A program made the translations under genes and the position numbers. This document shows positions 43,444 to 52,712 of a stretch of 64,000 nt of DNA, one piece after another. The DNA lies in the NCBI GenBank assembly GCA_035527755.1, contig DATKZX010000002.1, positions 1 through 64,000 on the forward strand. The letters run 5' to 3'. Under the pieces are notes generated by a model that was not told where the DNA came from, ran no database searches, and saw only the letters and a program-made list of their open reading frames with translations. Position 1 is the stretch's first letter, and the number at the start of each line of letters is the position of its first letter. The DNA comes from Methanomassiliicoccales archaeon (GTDB lineage Archaea > Thermoplasmatota > Thermoplasmata > Methanomassiliicoccales > UBA472).

Positions 43444-46161
43444 TTGATAGAAGAACGTGGTTTTTGTTATGTGAATCGTGTGGCTAGCAGATCATTATTG
43501 ACCGTCAAGGAACGGGTCTTTCTTCATCTGCTATTTCAACAACGGTTCATCATGGATTCCGATTCTCCCAAGACCGTTACCCAGGAAGGCGTGGCCAAGG
43601 CCGTCGACGTGGGCAGGAACAACGTAGCCAAGGTCCTGGCGGAGATGAATAATGATAGTTACATCGAATCATTCACCCGCCACGTCAAGGGATTGCCCAG
43701 CGTGCGTAAGGTCTATTTCCTGACCCCAAAAGGTCTGGAAGAAGGGAAGCAGATCAAGCAGGATGTGGAAGCTACCGTAGTGGATATCATAGATCTGCAG
43801 GGGGAGACTCACCAGGACGAAATCGGACGATTGGGGAATTACCTGCCAAAGCGATATGACCTCCTAGAGCTGATCGTGGGCATTAGTCAGGGGAGCATCG
43901 ATTGCAGGACGTTCCACGAGAACAAAATGAGAGAGGAGCGTCGATACGTCGACTTTACCGATAAGAAGCCGGCGGTGAGAAACTTCTTTGGTCGTGAGAA
44001 AGAACTGGCGTCTCTGAACGATCTGCTGACCTCGGAGACCAAACGCATCGTGGTCATCAACGGCATCCCGGGAATCGGAAAGACCACCTTGTTGGCCAAG
44101 TTCGCTCAGACGGTGAAGGAAAACACCAATGTATTCTGGTACAAGGTACATGAATGGGCCAACTTGAAAGCGTTGCTGCGCCCTTTGGCTGAGTTCCTAT
44201 CGCAGATGGGGCGGAAAAACCTTGAATGGTACTTGAACCAGACGGAAAAACCCTCGGTAGGAGAGGTCACCCACATCCTAGAGGCCGATCTGAAAGATGT
44301 CTCCACCCTGCTAATATTCGATGATGTGCACAAGGCCGACCCCACGGTCCTGGAGTTTCTGGGAGCGCTGCTCAGTGTAATGGAGGTCCTAGAGCACACC
44401 AGGGCGGTCTGTACCGCCAGAGAGCTTCCCTCGTTCTACTCCCGCGGTATGATCTTCCGCGGTTTGGTGGAGGAGATCAACCTGGATGGTCTGGACCGGG
44501 AGAGCAGCACCAAGATGATGCGGTCCCGCGGATTGAACGACAGCACCTTCGAGGAGATATTTCGTGTCACCAGCGGTCACCCTCTCTTTCTGGAGCTCAT
44601 TGACGACCCCAAGCTGGCCTTGGGAAAGAACATTCGTATTTTCATCGAGCAGGAGGTCTTTTCGCGCCTGGACGTCGCTGAGCGCAAGATCATGAGCATC
44701 GCTGCGGTGTTCCGTTATCCGGTGCTCATAGACGCGTTCTTCATCATGGAGGAAGAGATCCATCTGGCCGCGGGTATGGACAAGGTGGAGATGGAGGGCG
44801 CGGACTACGCCGTCAGCTATGAGGCGGTTGACACCTTGTTATCCAAGGCCATCATCTACGAATCCGTTGGTCGCATGATCGGCATGCACGACCTATTACG
44901 TGAATTCTCCTTATCCAGATTAACACCCAGACAGAGGCGGGTCTATCATCGGGCAGCGGCAAGGTACTACTTGGAGGACAGCTCCGCCCCGGCGAGGGTC
45001 GAGGGACTTTATCACTCCATCATGGCGGGGGACCTGACCACCGCATCATCCATCGCCGCCGGTGACGGCCGCACTATAATCAACAAGGGTTACGCCACCC
45101 AGTTCGCCCCACTCCTGGAACGCTTGGCGCGTGACATGGGGACCACTGAGAAGAAGGACCTGGTGGAGATCAACCTGTTGCTGGGTGAGGTGCTTTACCT
45201 GCAGGGAGAATGGGACAGAGCGATTGACGTCTTACAGTCGCTTAGGAAAACGGCACCCGGAGATCGGGATGGCAGAGTGTTTAGTGAGATCAATCGTATA
45301 ATTGGAGTGATCTACCTCAATCGGGCAGATTATGACAAAGCCAAGGTCTTCCTAGGGGATGGGCTCGAGATATCGATGCGAAATGGAGATCGCTCGACCG
45401 AGGCCGATATATTATATGACATGGGCGGACTCCTAGAACGGCGGGGACATAATACAGAGGCCATGGAACATTTCATGAAGGCCAGGGACATCGCCCTGGA
45501 ATTGGCCGATGACCTAGCCTTGGGCAAGGCACTTTACGGACTGGGTCGTGCTCATTCCACTTTATGTGATTATGATTTGGCCGTTCGTTATAAGAAGGAG
45601 GCATTGATGGTATTGGAACGCCGGGGCGATATTACCATGATGGCCAAGACGTGCATGAGCATCGGTAACGACCTTTGCACCCTAGGGAAAAATCAGGAGG
45701 GAATGGAGTTCCTTGAACGATCCACGGAACTGGCCAATATATTGGGTGACCTTAGTACCGTTGGTCACGCCATGGCCAACCTTACCGGATGCAAGATCAC
45801 CCTGGGTGAATTTGACGATGCGGAGGATCTTGTTCAACGGTGCCTACCCATCTCATTGAAGTTGAACGATCCTTTAATGACCTCCATGCTGCGGTTCTAT
45901 AGTGGATATATCAGCACTCGGAATAATGATTGGACGGAAGCCCGGACAGAGTTCAGAATATCGATGGATATCTTACGTAAGCTCGATACACCGGTCCGAC
46001 TGGGGCAGTTATTGATGGAGATAGCAGATATCAACATCAAGAACAATGACCGAAAGGAGGCCCGGGTTCTTCTTCAAGAAGCATACGATATCGCAAGTAA
46101 AATTGGCCACCAGAAACTTTTAGATCAGGTTAAGGAAAATATGGAAAAGTTGTGCACATGA
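43444..46161 (+). CDS. STAND-type ATPase with winged helix and TPR repeats
   Basis: Large signal-transduction ATPase, 905 residues from TTG 43444 (a GTG at 43471 is also possible). Order: winged-helix domain (about 15-105, VTQEGVAKAVDVGRNNVAKVLAEM), linker, NB-ARC/NACHT-like NTPase with Walker A GIPGIGKTT near 205-213 and Walker B LLIFDDVHKAD, a regulatory helical part ending in MHDLLREFSLSRL, then at least six TPRs (about 590-890). STAND proteins act as inducer-driven switches, usually regulators or defence sensors. No effector domain is attached, so a DNA-binding regulator is most likely. Confidence 0.88.
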   Translation: MIEERGFCYVNRVASRSLLTVKERVFLHLLFQQRFIMDSDSPKTVTQEGVAKAVDVGRNNVAKVLAEMNNDSYIESFTRHVKGLPSVRKVYFLTPKGLEEGKQIKQDVEATVVDIIDLQGETHQDEIGRLGNYLPKRYDLLELIVGISQGSIDCRTFHENKMREERRYVDFTDKKPAVRNFFGREKELASLNDLLTSETKRIVVINGIPGIGKTTLLAKFAQTVKENTNVFWYKVHEWANLKALLRPLAEFLSQMGRKNLEWYLNQTEKPSVGEVTHILEADLKDVSTLLIFDDVHKADPTVLEFLGALLSVMEVLEHTRAVCTARELPSFYSRGMIFRGLVEEINLDGLDRESSTKMMRSRGLNDSTFEEIFRVTSGHPLFLELIDDPKLALGKNIRIFIEQEVFSRLDVAERKIMSIAAVFRYPVLIDAFFIMEEEIHLAAGMDKVEMEGADYAVSYEAVDTLLSKAIIYESVGRMIGMHDLLREFSLSRLTPRQRRVYHRAAARYYLEDSSAPARVEGLYHSIMAGDLTTASSIAAGDGRTIINKGYATQFAPLLERLARDMGTTEKKDLVEINLLLGEVLYLQGEWDRAIDVLQSLRKTAPGDRDGRVFSEINRIIGVIYLNRADYDKAKVFLGDGLEISMRNGDRSTEADILYDMGGLLERRGHNTEAMEHFMKARDIALELADDLALGKALYGLGRAHSTLCDYDLAVRYKKEALMVLERRGDITMMAKTCMSIGNDLCTLGKNQEGMEFLERSTELANILGDLSTVGHAMANLTGCKITLGEFDDAEDLVQRCLPISLKLNDPLMTSMLRFYSGYISTRNNDWTEARTEFRISMDILRKLDTPVRLGQLLMEIADINIKNNDRKEARVLLQEAYDIASKIGHQKLLDQVKENMEKLCT

Positions 46162-46184
46162 AGTTGTGCACATTTTTATGCCGT

Positions 46185-46352
46185 TCAGACCGAGATAGCG
46201 TGGGGGTCTAGGAACGGTATGGAGTGGGGGTCTAGGAACGGTATCGACTGGATTCCAGCGATAAGACCGGGAATCGAACCGAGTAGCAACATGCAAGCAC
46301 TGATGGCGAACAGCGCCACCAAACCGATTATGACCTTATTCCTAACAATCAT
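46185..46352 (-). CDS. Unannotated 55-aa membrane peptide with a tandem C-terminal repeat
   Basis: Found by direct reading: ATG at 46352 to TGA at 46185. AGGTG lies 8 nt upstream and a TATA-like TTTAATATATAC about 40-60 nt upstream. The peptide has a basic start (MIVRNK), one membrane helix (VIIGLVALFAISACMLLLG, with a lipobox-like Cys in a suboptimal context) and a tail in which the 8-residue unit SIPFLDPH occurs twice. The double unit comes from the 24-bp DNA repeat at 46200-46244, which keeps the frame. Function unknown. Confidence 0.5.
   Translation of the reverse strand: MIVRNKVIIGLVALFAISACMLLLGSIPGLIAGIQSIPFLDPHSIPFLDPHAISV
46200..46244. repeat. Two 21-bp direct repeats, 24-bp period
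   Basis: GTGGGGGTCTAGGAACGGTAT occurs exactly at 46200-46220 and 46224-46244. The 24-bp period is a multiple of three, so on the minus strand it adds eight residues in frame to the small membrane peptide. Confidence 0.85.
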
Positions 46353-46549
46353 TCAAAGCACCTGTGAGCTATTATGAAACCTGGTTCGACTTGTATATAT
46401 TAAAATGGTCTTTGAGCATGCTACCACAATGATTATATACTTATTTTAGAAAAAACGGATAATTTTGACCCACTGGATAAAGGAAAAAAATAGTGATTGA
46501 AGAATATCGGCATATTTATTAGCCGTGAGAATGTCATGCGGAGACGATC

Positions 46550-47260
46550 ATGAATTCGACAGACCGCTTAGGCCTGAACCTAAAGGCTCTCAAGGCCGTC
46601 ATTTTCGATTTGGACGGCACCCTGATCCAAAGTACCATCGATTTCAAGGCAATGAACCAGGCGGTGGCAGAAACCCTGATACAGCATGGGCTGCCCAAAG
46701 ACATACTGGATACTAAAGGCAGGATCAATGAGAGCATCGTTCGCGCCTACGCCTATTTCAAGGGTCACAGTCAAAATGGTTGGATGGACCGCTTGGAAAA
46801 CGACCTGAACCGTGTCAGCGCCGCGGTGGAGATGCGCCAGGTGGACCGGACCACGGTGGTGCCGGGCACCTTCGAGGTTCTGGACCATTTGAATAGAAAT
46901 GGATTGTCCGTGGCCATTCTCACAAGGGGGAGCAGGCCCTATACATTACGAGCGCTGCGCGCTTCCGGCCTTGAAGGATATTTTCGTACCATCGTTTGTC
47001 GCGACGATTATCCATTGATCGAGGCCAAACCGAATCCTATCGCCTTACGCAGGGTTTTCGCTGACCTGGGAATGGAGAAACAGCAATGTTTGTTCATTGG
47101 GGACCACGAAACGGACTATCAGTGCGCTATTTCCGCTGAGACCTCTTTCGCAGCCGTTCTCACTGGATCCCATGGGCAGGAAGTGTGGAGCAGGATCCGG
47201 CCTGATCTGTTGATGTCCAGCATAGCCGAGCTCCCAAGAATGCTGGAGGGTGGATCGTGA
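46550..47260 (+). CDS. HAD-superfamily phosphatase (phosphoglycolate phosphatase-like)
   Basis: 236 residues, haloacid dehalogenase fold. Motif I FDLDGTL (residues 20-26, nucleophile Asp), motif II LTRGSR, the Lys in EAKPNP and motif IV GDHETDYQCA. The helical cap after motif I is the C1 type. Substrate likely a small sugar or glycolate phosphate. The next gene (RidA) overlaps it by 4 nt, so they are co-translated. Confidence 0.9.
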   Translation: MNSTDRLGLNLKALKAVIFDLDGTLIQSTIDFKAMNQAVAETLIQHGLPKDILDTKGRINESIVRAYAYFKGHSQNGWMDRLENDLNRVSAAVEMRQVDRTTVVPGTFEVLDHLNRNGLSVAILTRGSRPYTLRALRASGLEGYFRTIVCRDDYPLIEAKPNPIALRRVFADLGMEKQQCLFIGDHETDYQCAISAETSFAAVLTGSHGQEVWSRIRPDLLMSSIAELPRMLEGGS

Positions 47261-47628
47261 AAGCCATACTGACCAAGGGCGCCCCCGAGCCCATAGGCCC
47301 TTACTGCCAAGCATTGGTGCATGGGGACCTGATATTCTGTTCTGGGCAACTGGGATTGGACCCGGGCACCGGGCTACTAGCGGCCGGTGCGGTGGAGCAG
47401 GTTCAGAGAGCCCTCGATAATCTTGAGGCGGTATTGGAAGAAGCCGGCAGTTCCGTCGATCGGGTCCTGAAGGCGACCTTGTACCTAACGGACCTTTCCA
47501 CCATGGCCGAGGTGAACATCGCCTACGGTGAATTCTTCGCTCGACCCTATCCGACCAGATCGGTCATTGAGGTTTCTGGGTTGCCCAAGGGAGCGATGGT
47601 CATGATTGACCTGATCGCTGCGCGATAG
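47257..47628 (+). CDS. RidA family reactive imine deaminase
   Basis: 123-residue trimeric Rid protein that hydrolyses reactive enamine/imine intermediates released by PLP enzymes. Typical: PEPIGPYCQALVHGDLIFCSGQLG, LDNLEAVLEEAGSSVDRVLKATLYLTDL, the catalytic Arg in YPTRSVIEVSGLPKGA and a final IDLIA. GTG start overlapping the phosphatase stop. Confidence 0.94.
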   Translation: MKAILTKGAPEPIGPYCQALVHGDLIFCSGQLGLDPGTGLLAAGAVEQVQRALDNLEAVLEEAGSSVDRVLKATLYLTDLSTMAEVNIAYGEFFARPYPTRSVIEVSGLPKGAMVMIDLIAAR

Positions 47629-47669
47629 TCCTCAGCAAACCTTTTTCAGCCCCCCACTTCGTTATTGAT

Positions 47670-50162
47670 ATGATGAGCGATGAGGCAGCTGAGGGCAAGG
47701 AGAGTAAGCGGAGAAGCGCGACCTTCTCCGTGACCGGTATGACCTGCGCCACTTGCGCTGGGACGATCGCTGATTCCTTGAACGAACTGGAGGGTGTGTT
47801 CGGCGCCGATGTCAACCTGGCGACGGATCGTGCGTCCGTGACCTATGATCCGGAGAAGGTCGACCTGCCCAAGCTGCGCAAGGCGGTCGAGGACGCCGGA
47901 TACGGCGTCATAATCAACGAGCTGACCTTGTCGATCTCGGGAATGAGCTGCGCCACCTGCGCCAACACGATCGAGGAGAATGTAGGCGAACTGGACGGGG
48001 TCTACTCCGCCTCTGTCAATTTGGTAACAGAGAAACTTACCGTGAAGTACGACCCGCAGAAGGTCAGGGTCACCCAGATAAAAAAGGCGGTCGAGGACGC
48101 CGGATACGAGGTCATTGAAGCTCAGACGATGGACATGGAGAAGGAGGTCCGGGAGAAGGAGACCAAGCGACAACGCGCCCTATTGCTGCTCTCGCTGTCC
48201 TTGGCCATCCCAACCATGATATTGATGATGACCATGGACTTCACCGATATCGGGCAGGAGTTCCTGATGGAATATGGCAACCTCATCATGTTCCTGATGG
48301 CCACCCCGGTGCAGTTCATCGCTGGTTACCAGTTCTACGTGGGCGCCTACAAGGCGTTGCGGAACCGCACCGCCAACATGGACACGCTGATCGCCGTTGG
48401 AACCTCAGCGGCCTATTTCTATAGCGTGGCGGTCGTCTTCCTACCCGGCGTGGTTGCCTTCGAACACGTCTACTTTGACAGCTCGGCCATGATAGTTGCG
48501 CTTATCCTGTTCGGCAAATATCTCGAGGCCAAGGCAAAGGGGAGCACCTCGGAAGCGATCAAACGCCTCATGGGACTGCAACCCAAGACCGCCCGGATCT
48601 TACGTGAAGGGGCGGAGATGGAAATATCGATCGATGAGCTGGACGTCGGCGACGTGATGCTGATCAGGCCGGGGGAAAAGGTCCCCACGGACGGAGTGGT
48701 GATCGACGGGCGTTCATCTGTGGACGAGAGCATCATCACTGGAGAAAGTCTGCCGGTGAGCAAGGAAGAGGGTTCTGTGGTCATCGGCGCCACGATCAAC
48801 AAGAACGGGCTGCTGAAGGTGCGGACGACGAAAGTGGGAAAGGATACCGCCCTAGCTCAGATCGTCAAGCTGGTGGAGGACGCTCAGGTAAGCAAGGCGC
48901 CGATACAACGCGTTGCTGACCGCGTAGCGGCCGTGTTCGTGCCAACGGTGATATCGATAGCTCTGATCTCCTTCCTGCTGTGGTACTTCGTGGGAGTGAA
49001 CGCCTTCGATGTGCAGCAGGCGGCATTCACCTTCTCCCTCACCATATTCATCACCGTAATGGTCATCGCCTGCCCCTGCGCCCTGGGATTGGCCACTCCG
49101 ACGGCGATCATGGTCGGTACTGGTAAGGGAGCGGAGAACGGCATACTCATCAAGGGCGGGGAGTCGCTCGAGATAGCCGGCCGGATACAGACGGTCGTCT
49201 TCGATAAGACCGGTACTTTGACCAAGGGGGAACCAGAGGTGGTGGAGGTGCTGAACTTCGACCCCGGCTGTCCGGACATGTTCGAGTTGGTGGCCAGCAC
49301 CGAGGTCGGTTCCGAGCACCCATTAGGTGAGGCCATCGTGCGTAAGGCCCGGACGGATGGTCTGGAACTTTATGAGGTGGACGACTTCGAAAGCTTAGCT
49401 GGAAAAGGAGTGAAGGCGACCGTAAGGGGAAGGCAGGTAGTGGCAGGAAATCGCGGATTGATGAAAGAGATGAGCATTCCCCTGGACGACAAGGAAAAGG
49501 ACATTACCGCACTTGAAGAGCAGGGAATGACCGCGGTGTTGATCCTGCTGGACGGACGCTTGTGCGGAGCCGTCGGCATCGCGGACGTCATCAAGCCTAC
49601 GGCCCAGGAAGCGGTCATCGCCCTAAAGGAGATGGGCATCGAAGTGGTCATGCTAACTGGGGACAATAAACGAACGGCGAACGCTATCGCGGCCAAGTTG
49701 GGCATCGTGACCGTACTGGCCGAAGTGCTTCCGGGCGACAAGGCCAAGGAGATCAGCCGGTTACAGAAGGAGGGGCGTATCGTGGCCATGGTGGGTGATG
49801 GCATCAATGACGCCCCGGCATTGGCACAGGCGGACGTAGGGATGGCCATAGGCTCCGGTACCGATGTCGCTGTGGAAGCTGGCGATATAGTGCTCATCAA
49901 GGACGACCCGAGAGATGTGGTTGCGGCCATACAACTGAGCAAGCAGACCATGAAGAAGATAAGACAGAATTTGTTCTGGGCCTTCGGCTACAATACTGCC
50001 GGCATACCGGTGGCCGCGGGCGTCCTCTATCCATTCTTCGGCATCCTTCTGTCGCCCATCATCGCCGCCGGGGCCATGGCCATGTCCTCGGTGTCGGTGG
50101 TATCCAACGCCGCACTGCTTAAGCGTTACACGCCTGAGATCAAACGAAAAGGGGGTGAATGA
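47670..50162 (+). CDS. copA: Copper-exporting P1B-type ATPase
   Basis: 830 residues, exports Cu(I) from the cytoplasm. Two N-terminal heavy-metal domains with GMTCATC (C26, C29) and GMSCATC (C94, C97), eight membrane helices, TGES actuator loop, intramembrane ACPCALGLATP (CPC), phosphorylation site DKTGTLTKGE, HP motif in SEHPLGEAIV and the hinge MVGDGINDAPAL. ATG 47670 and 47673 are adjacent. Transcribed with a tiny YHS protein immediately downstream, a likely copper partner. Confidence 0.96.
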   Translation: MMSDEAAEGKESKRRSATFSVTGMTCATCAGTIADSLNELEGVFGADVNLATDRASVTYDPEKVDLPKLRKAVEDAGYGVIINELTLSISGMSCATCANTIEENVGELDGVYSASVNLVTEKLTVKYDPQKVRVTQIKKAVEDAGYEVIEAQTMDMEKEVREKETKRQRALLLLSLSLAIPTMILMMTMDFTDIGQEFLMEYGNLIMFLMATPVQFIAGYQFYVGAYKALRNRTANMDTLIAVGTSAAYFYSVAVVFLPGVVAFEHVYFDSSAMIVALILFGKYLEAKAKGSTSEAIKRLMGLQPKTARILREGAEMEISIDELDVGDVMLIRPGEKVPTDGVVIDGRSSVDESIITGESLPVSKEEGSVVIGATINKNGLLKVRTTKVGKDTALAQIVKLVEDAQVSKAPIQRVADRVAAVFVPTVISIALISFLLWYFVGVNAFDVQQAAFTFSLTIFITVMVIACPCALGLATPTAIMVGTGKGAENGILIKGGESLEIAGRIQTVVFDKTGTLTKGEPEVVEVLNFDPGCPDMFELVASTEVGSEHPLGEAIVRKARTDGLELYEVDDFESLAGKGVKATVRGRQVVAGNRGLMKEMSIPLDDKEKDITALEEQGMTAVLILLDGRLCGAVGIADVIKPTAQEAVIALKEMGIEVVMLTGDNKRTANAIAAKLGIVTVLAEVLPGDKAKEISRLQKEGRIVAMVGDGINDAPALAQADVGMAIGSGTDVAVEAGDIVLIKDDPRDVVAAIQLSKQTMKKIRQNLFWAFGYNTAGIPVAAGVLYPFFGILLSPIIAAGAMAMSSVSVVSNAALLKRYTPEIKRKGGE

Positions 50163-50306
50163 TTGGCCGTAGATCCGATATGCAAGATGCAGGTAGACGC
50201 GAAGAGCGCCAAGTGGAGCTCGGAGTATAAGGGCAATAAATACTACTTCTGCGCCCCAGGTTGCAAGAAGAAATTCGATACGGACCCGGAGAAGTATCTG
50301 AAGTAG
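50163..50306 (+). CDS. Mini YHS-domain protein, 47 aa
   Basis: Read directly from the sequence: TTG 50163, which directly follows the copA stop and has GGGGGTGA about 5 nt upstream. The whole protein is one YHS module: DPICKMQVD, then YYFCAPGCKKKFDTDPEKYL. The Cys pattern (C, C, C) is that of metal-binding YHS domains found fused to or beside CopA pumps. Probably a copper chaperone or sensor working with CopA. Co-transcribed; T-rich termination region follows. Confidence 0.85.
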   Translation: MAVDPICKMQVDAKSAKWSSEYKGNKYYFCAPGCKKKFDTDPEKYLK

Positions 50307-50369
50307 TTAGACCAAAACCTTTTATTTCTTTTTAAAAGAAAGGAAGGCGGGCGTTGCCCGCTAAGATAT

Positions 50370-51950
50370 TTAATGGCTCTTGTGCCGCCCGTCACGCTCG
50401 GCGTTGCCACGCTCTCGCGCATATGCTTCCTGGCGCGCCTCGATGTCCGGGGACTCGCTAGGCAAGGCCTTCTTGACCACTCCCATGGCCCCCATGGCCA
50501 AGTTGAATAGCGCAGGAGGGATCCTGATCCCGTAGCGGGTGGTGGTTCCGGTGAGCTTTCCAGGATTCATTATGTCATCGGGATCGATGAGCTTCTTGAT
50601 CCCTCGAATGTACTTCGCACCGGTGCCGCGGATGGTGTCCAGGTTGGATGCGAAGAAAGCGCCGAATCCCAATGGGCGCCCGTCCATGGTCAAAGAGGCG
50701 TCAGCAAACTTCTTGTTGAACGCGAAGGAGGTCAGGTTCTGCATCTCATCCGGGTTGAACAGGTAGTATGGCATGAACATGACCGTGTTGCGGTCGACCA
50801 TGGAACCTATTATGGCACCGGTCATATGCAGCTCCTTCAGTATGCTGTAGCAGGTGTCCACGGCCTCCTCGAACTTGTTCAGGGGCAGTAACGCCTCTCC
50901 CGGTATGTGGCCAATGCCGATCTCTCGGGCGCGGAACTCGTAGCAGCGCTCTTCCCACTCGTGAGTGGCATCGGCGTCCGGTAGCCTCGTGGCCCCGTGT
51001 TTCGCCATGATCTCATCGAGCTTCTTCTCCTCCCAGGCCACGATCTCCTTGTCACCCTCTAATTGAATGTTGAGGACCGAACCCACTTCAAGAGCGTGCT
51101 TGCCGGCCTTCTTCAACAGATCGAAGTGATTTCCATCGCTAAAGCCCATGTGCAGGGGCCGGACGCGGGAGCGGGCGATGTCCATCAACGGCTTTCCGAC
51201 AGCCCTTAGGTTCTCGAAGCCGTAGGATAGGGACTTCATCTCCTCCGGAGCGGGCTCCAATTTCAAGGTGACCGTGCATATCTGGGCCAGTGTGCCTTCG
51301 GCTCCGATGATCAGCTGGTTGAGGTTGTAGCCGGTCTCATTGTCCACGATGGAGTCGTAACCGGTGTGTACGATGGTACCATTGGGCATAACGACCTCCA
51401 TATTGCGGACCAGCTGGGCGGAGGTGCCGTACTTGTAGGAACCAACTCCCACACCGTTGACGGAGACCCACCCGCCCAAGGTGGCCGACGGGAAGCTGCT
51501 GGGGTAGCCACCCAATAGAAGCCCCTTTTCCAAACAGTCATCGTAGACCTGTTTCCAGGTGCATCCGGCTTGGGCGACGACGTAGAGGTTCTCCACATCG
51601 ATCTTGATGATCTTATTCATGCCACCGCTGCTATCGATCAGAATTCCGCCGAACACCGGTATGGAACCTCCCAATCCCCAAGTGGAAGCTCCACGCGGAG
51701 TGATGGGGATCTTTTCCTCAGCGGCGATCTTGACGATCTTGGCCACGTCCTCAGTCGTGTGAGGGCGGACCACGATATCTGGAATGTTCTTAAAGGCTAA
51801 TTGGGTCACATTTGGAAGCGGGGCGAGGTCATGGCTATAGAGCAACCTTTCCATTTTGCTCGTCTTAACGTTCTCTCTTCCAATGGCATCTTGCAGTTTT
51901 GCCACGACCGGAGCCATGACCCTGCTGACTTTCTCCTCCGCAGCTTCCAT
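50370..51950 (-). CDS. FAD-linked oxidase (GlcD/D-lactate dehydrogenase-like)
   Basis: 526 residues of the VAO/PCMH flavoprotein family. FAD-binding half: RPHTTEDVAKIVKIAAEEKIPITPRGASTW, SFPSATLGGWVSVNGVGVGS; C-terminal cap domain with TRYGIRIPP near the end (iron-free). Oxidises a 2-hydroxyacid (glycolate, D-lactate) or related substrate; alkyl-DHAP synthase is a related but less likely alternative. TTTATATCC about 20-25 nt before the start suggests its own promoter and a short or absent leader. Confidence 0.9.
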   Translation of the reverse strand: MEAAEEKVSRVMAPVVAKLQDAIGRENVKTSKMERLLYSHDLAPLPNVTQLAFKNIPDIVVRPHTTEDVAKIVKIAAEEKIPITPRGASTWGLGGSIPVFGGILIDSSGGMNKIIKIDVENLYVVAQAGCTWKQVYDDCLEKGLLLGGYPSSFPSATLGGWVSVNGVGVGSYKYGTSAQLVRNMEVVMPNGTIVHTGYDSIVDNETGYNLNQLIIGAEGTLAQICTVTLKLEPAPEEMKSLSYGFENLRAVGKPLMDIARSRVRPLHMGFSDGNHFDLLKKAGKHALEVGSVLNIQLEGDKEIVAWEEKKLDEIMAKHGATRLPDADATHEWEERCYEFRAREIGIGHIPGEALLPLNKFEEAVDTCYSILKELHMTGAIIGSMVDRNTVMFMPYYLFNPDEMQNLTSFAFNKKFADASLTMDGRPLGFGAFFASNLDTIRGTGAKYIRGIKKLIDPDDIMNPGKLTGTTTRYGIRIPPALFNLAMGAMGVVKKALPSESPDIEARQEAYARERGNAERDGRHKSH

Positions 51951-52078
51951 ATGAAGTCCTCAAATTACTAGGATATAAACAAGATTATTCCGTAAAGACC
52001 GTAATGTATTTTAAATGTATTCCCAAGCCATACGTAAAAAATCTAACATTCTATTCATTATGAAATAATTAAAAAGGT

Positions 52079-52349
52079 GCCCGAGTATCGGTGCTTTTAG
52101 GTACTTCGTCCCGTCTTGACGATCTCGCATCTGCAGATGGGAGAATCATCATTTTGATGACGTCCTACCTAGCTAACGAACCCCGAAAGGATCGATCGCT
52201 TATCCGTATCACCGCTCACCCGCCTTAAGCCGGGCAATGGTTGGCAGACCTGCTCCCGAAGGAGCATGGATAGGACCTATACCTATGGGCACGATCCTCA
52301 AATCATGCTGGATCCATCCTGGTTTCCCTACAGCTTTTCCGACTCGGGC
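52079..52349 (-). ncRNA. Unidentified structured RNA, about 270 nt
   Basis: The ends pair perfectly over 8 bp: ACTCGGGC at 52342-52349 with GCCCGAGT at 52079-52086. On the minus strand a TATA-like TTACTTATACT lies 25-30 nt before the 5' end, and the 3' stem is followed by ACCTTTTTAATT, a poly-T terminator, which fixes the strand. Internal hairpins include GCTCC-TTCG-GGAGC and ATCATCATTTTGATGA. Long-range closing helices are typical of SRP RNA or RNase P RNA; RNase P is elsewhere, and the SRP helix 8 motif is not recognised, so no name is given. Confidence 0.5.
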
Positions 52350-52469
52350 AATATTTACTATTGTCACCCATAGTATAAGTAATTTTTGTTAATCTATGGG
52401 ATGGCCAGAATATTATTTGATGTATATTAATAAATTAGCTCAAGAAGGTGGAATAGCACATAACAAGAG

Positions 52470-52712
52470 TGCCCGGGCGGAGGGGAGGAGAAAGGTGACC
52501 ATTGGTCCGACCCATTCCTCAAAATGGAGATGTTCCTCAGGCGACCATCCCTTCATCTCCGCCCGATCACCCGAAGGCTCGGGGGATCCGTTGGAACTGC
52601 GCACAGTTATCACAGGTGCCGTTTCCGAACGGTTGCATCTTTGGCTGATGAAAGCTCAGTGATTCGTTGTTAACGGATCACGGGTCCTGCCCTCTCCATT
52701 CCACGGGCAACT
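52470..52712 (+). ncRNA. Second possible structured RNA
   Basis: Stems seen: CGGGCGGAG/CTCCGCCCG (about 52474 and 52557), nested GAGGA/TCCTC and GGAGATG/CATCTCC, CCCGA/TCGGG, and CCGTT-TCCG-AACGG; the outer ends can pair TGCCCG/CGGGCA. A TATA-like TGTATATTAATAAA at about 52425 lies roughly 35-45 nt upstream. No terminator is clear. Strand is tentative; it could also be a decayed repeat. Confidence 0.3.

Noticed and set aside
46200-46244. CRISPR-like repeat
   Set aside because: Only two copies with a 3-bp spacer and in frame with a small ORF; no cas genes in the window.
52079-52349. Naming this RNA as SRP 7S RNA
   Set aside because: A CTGTAGGGAAACC stretch recalls the Alu-domain loop, but the helix 3 hairpin before it and the helix 8 GNRA/AGCA motif are missing.
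52396-52662. 88-codon plus-strand frame
   Set aside because: Low-complexity, irregular composition, and it coincides with strong RNA stems; no ribosome site.
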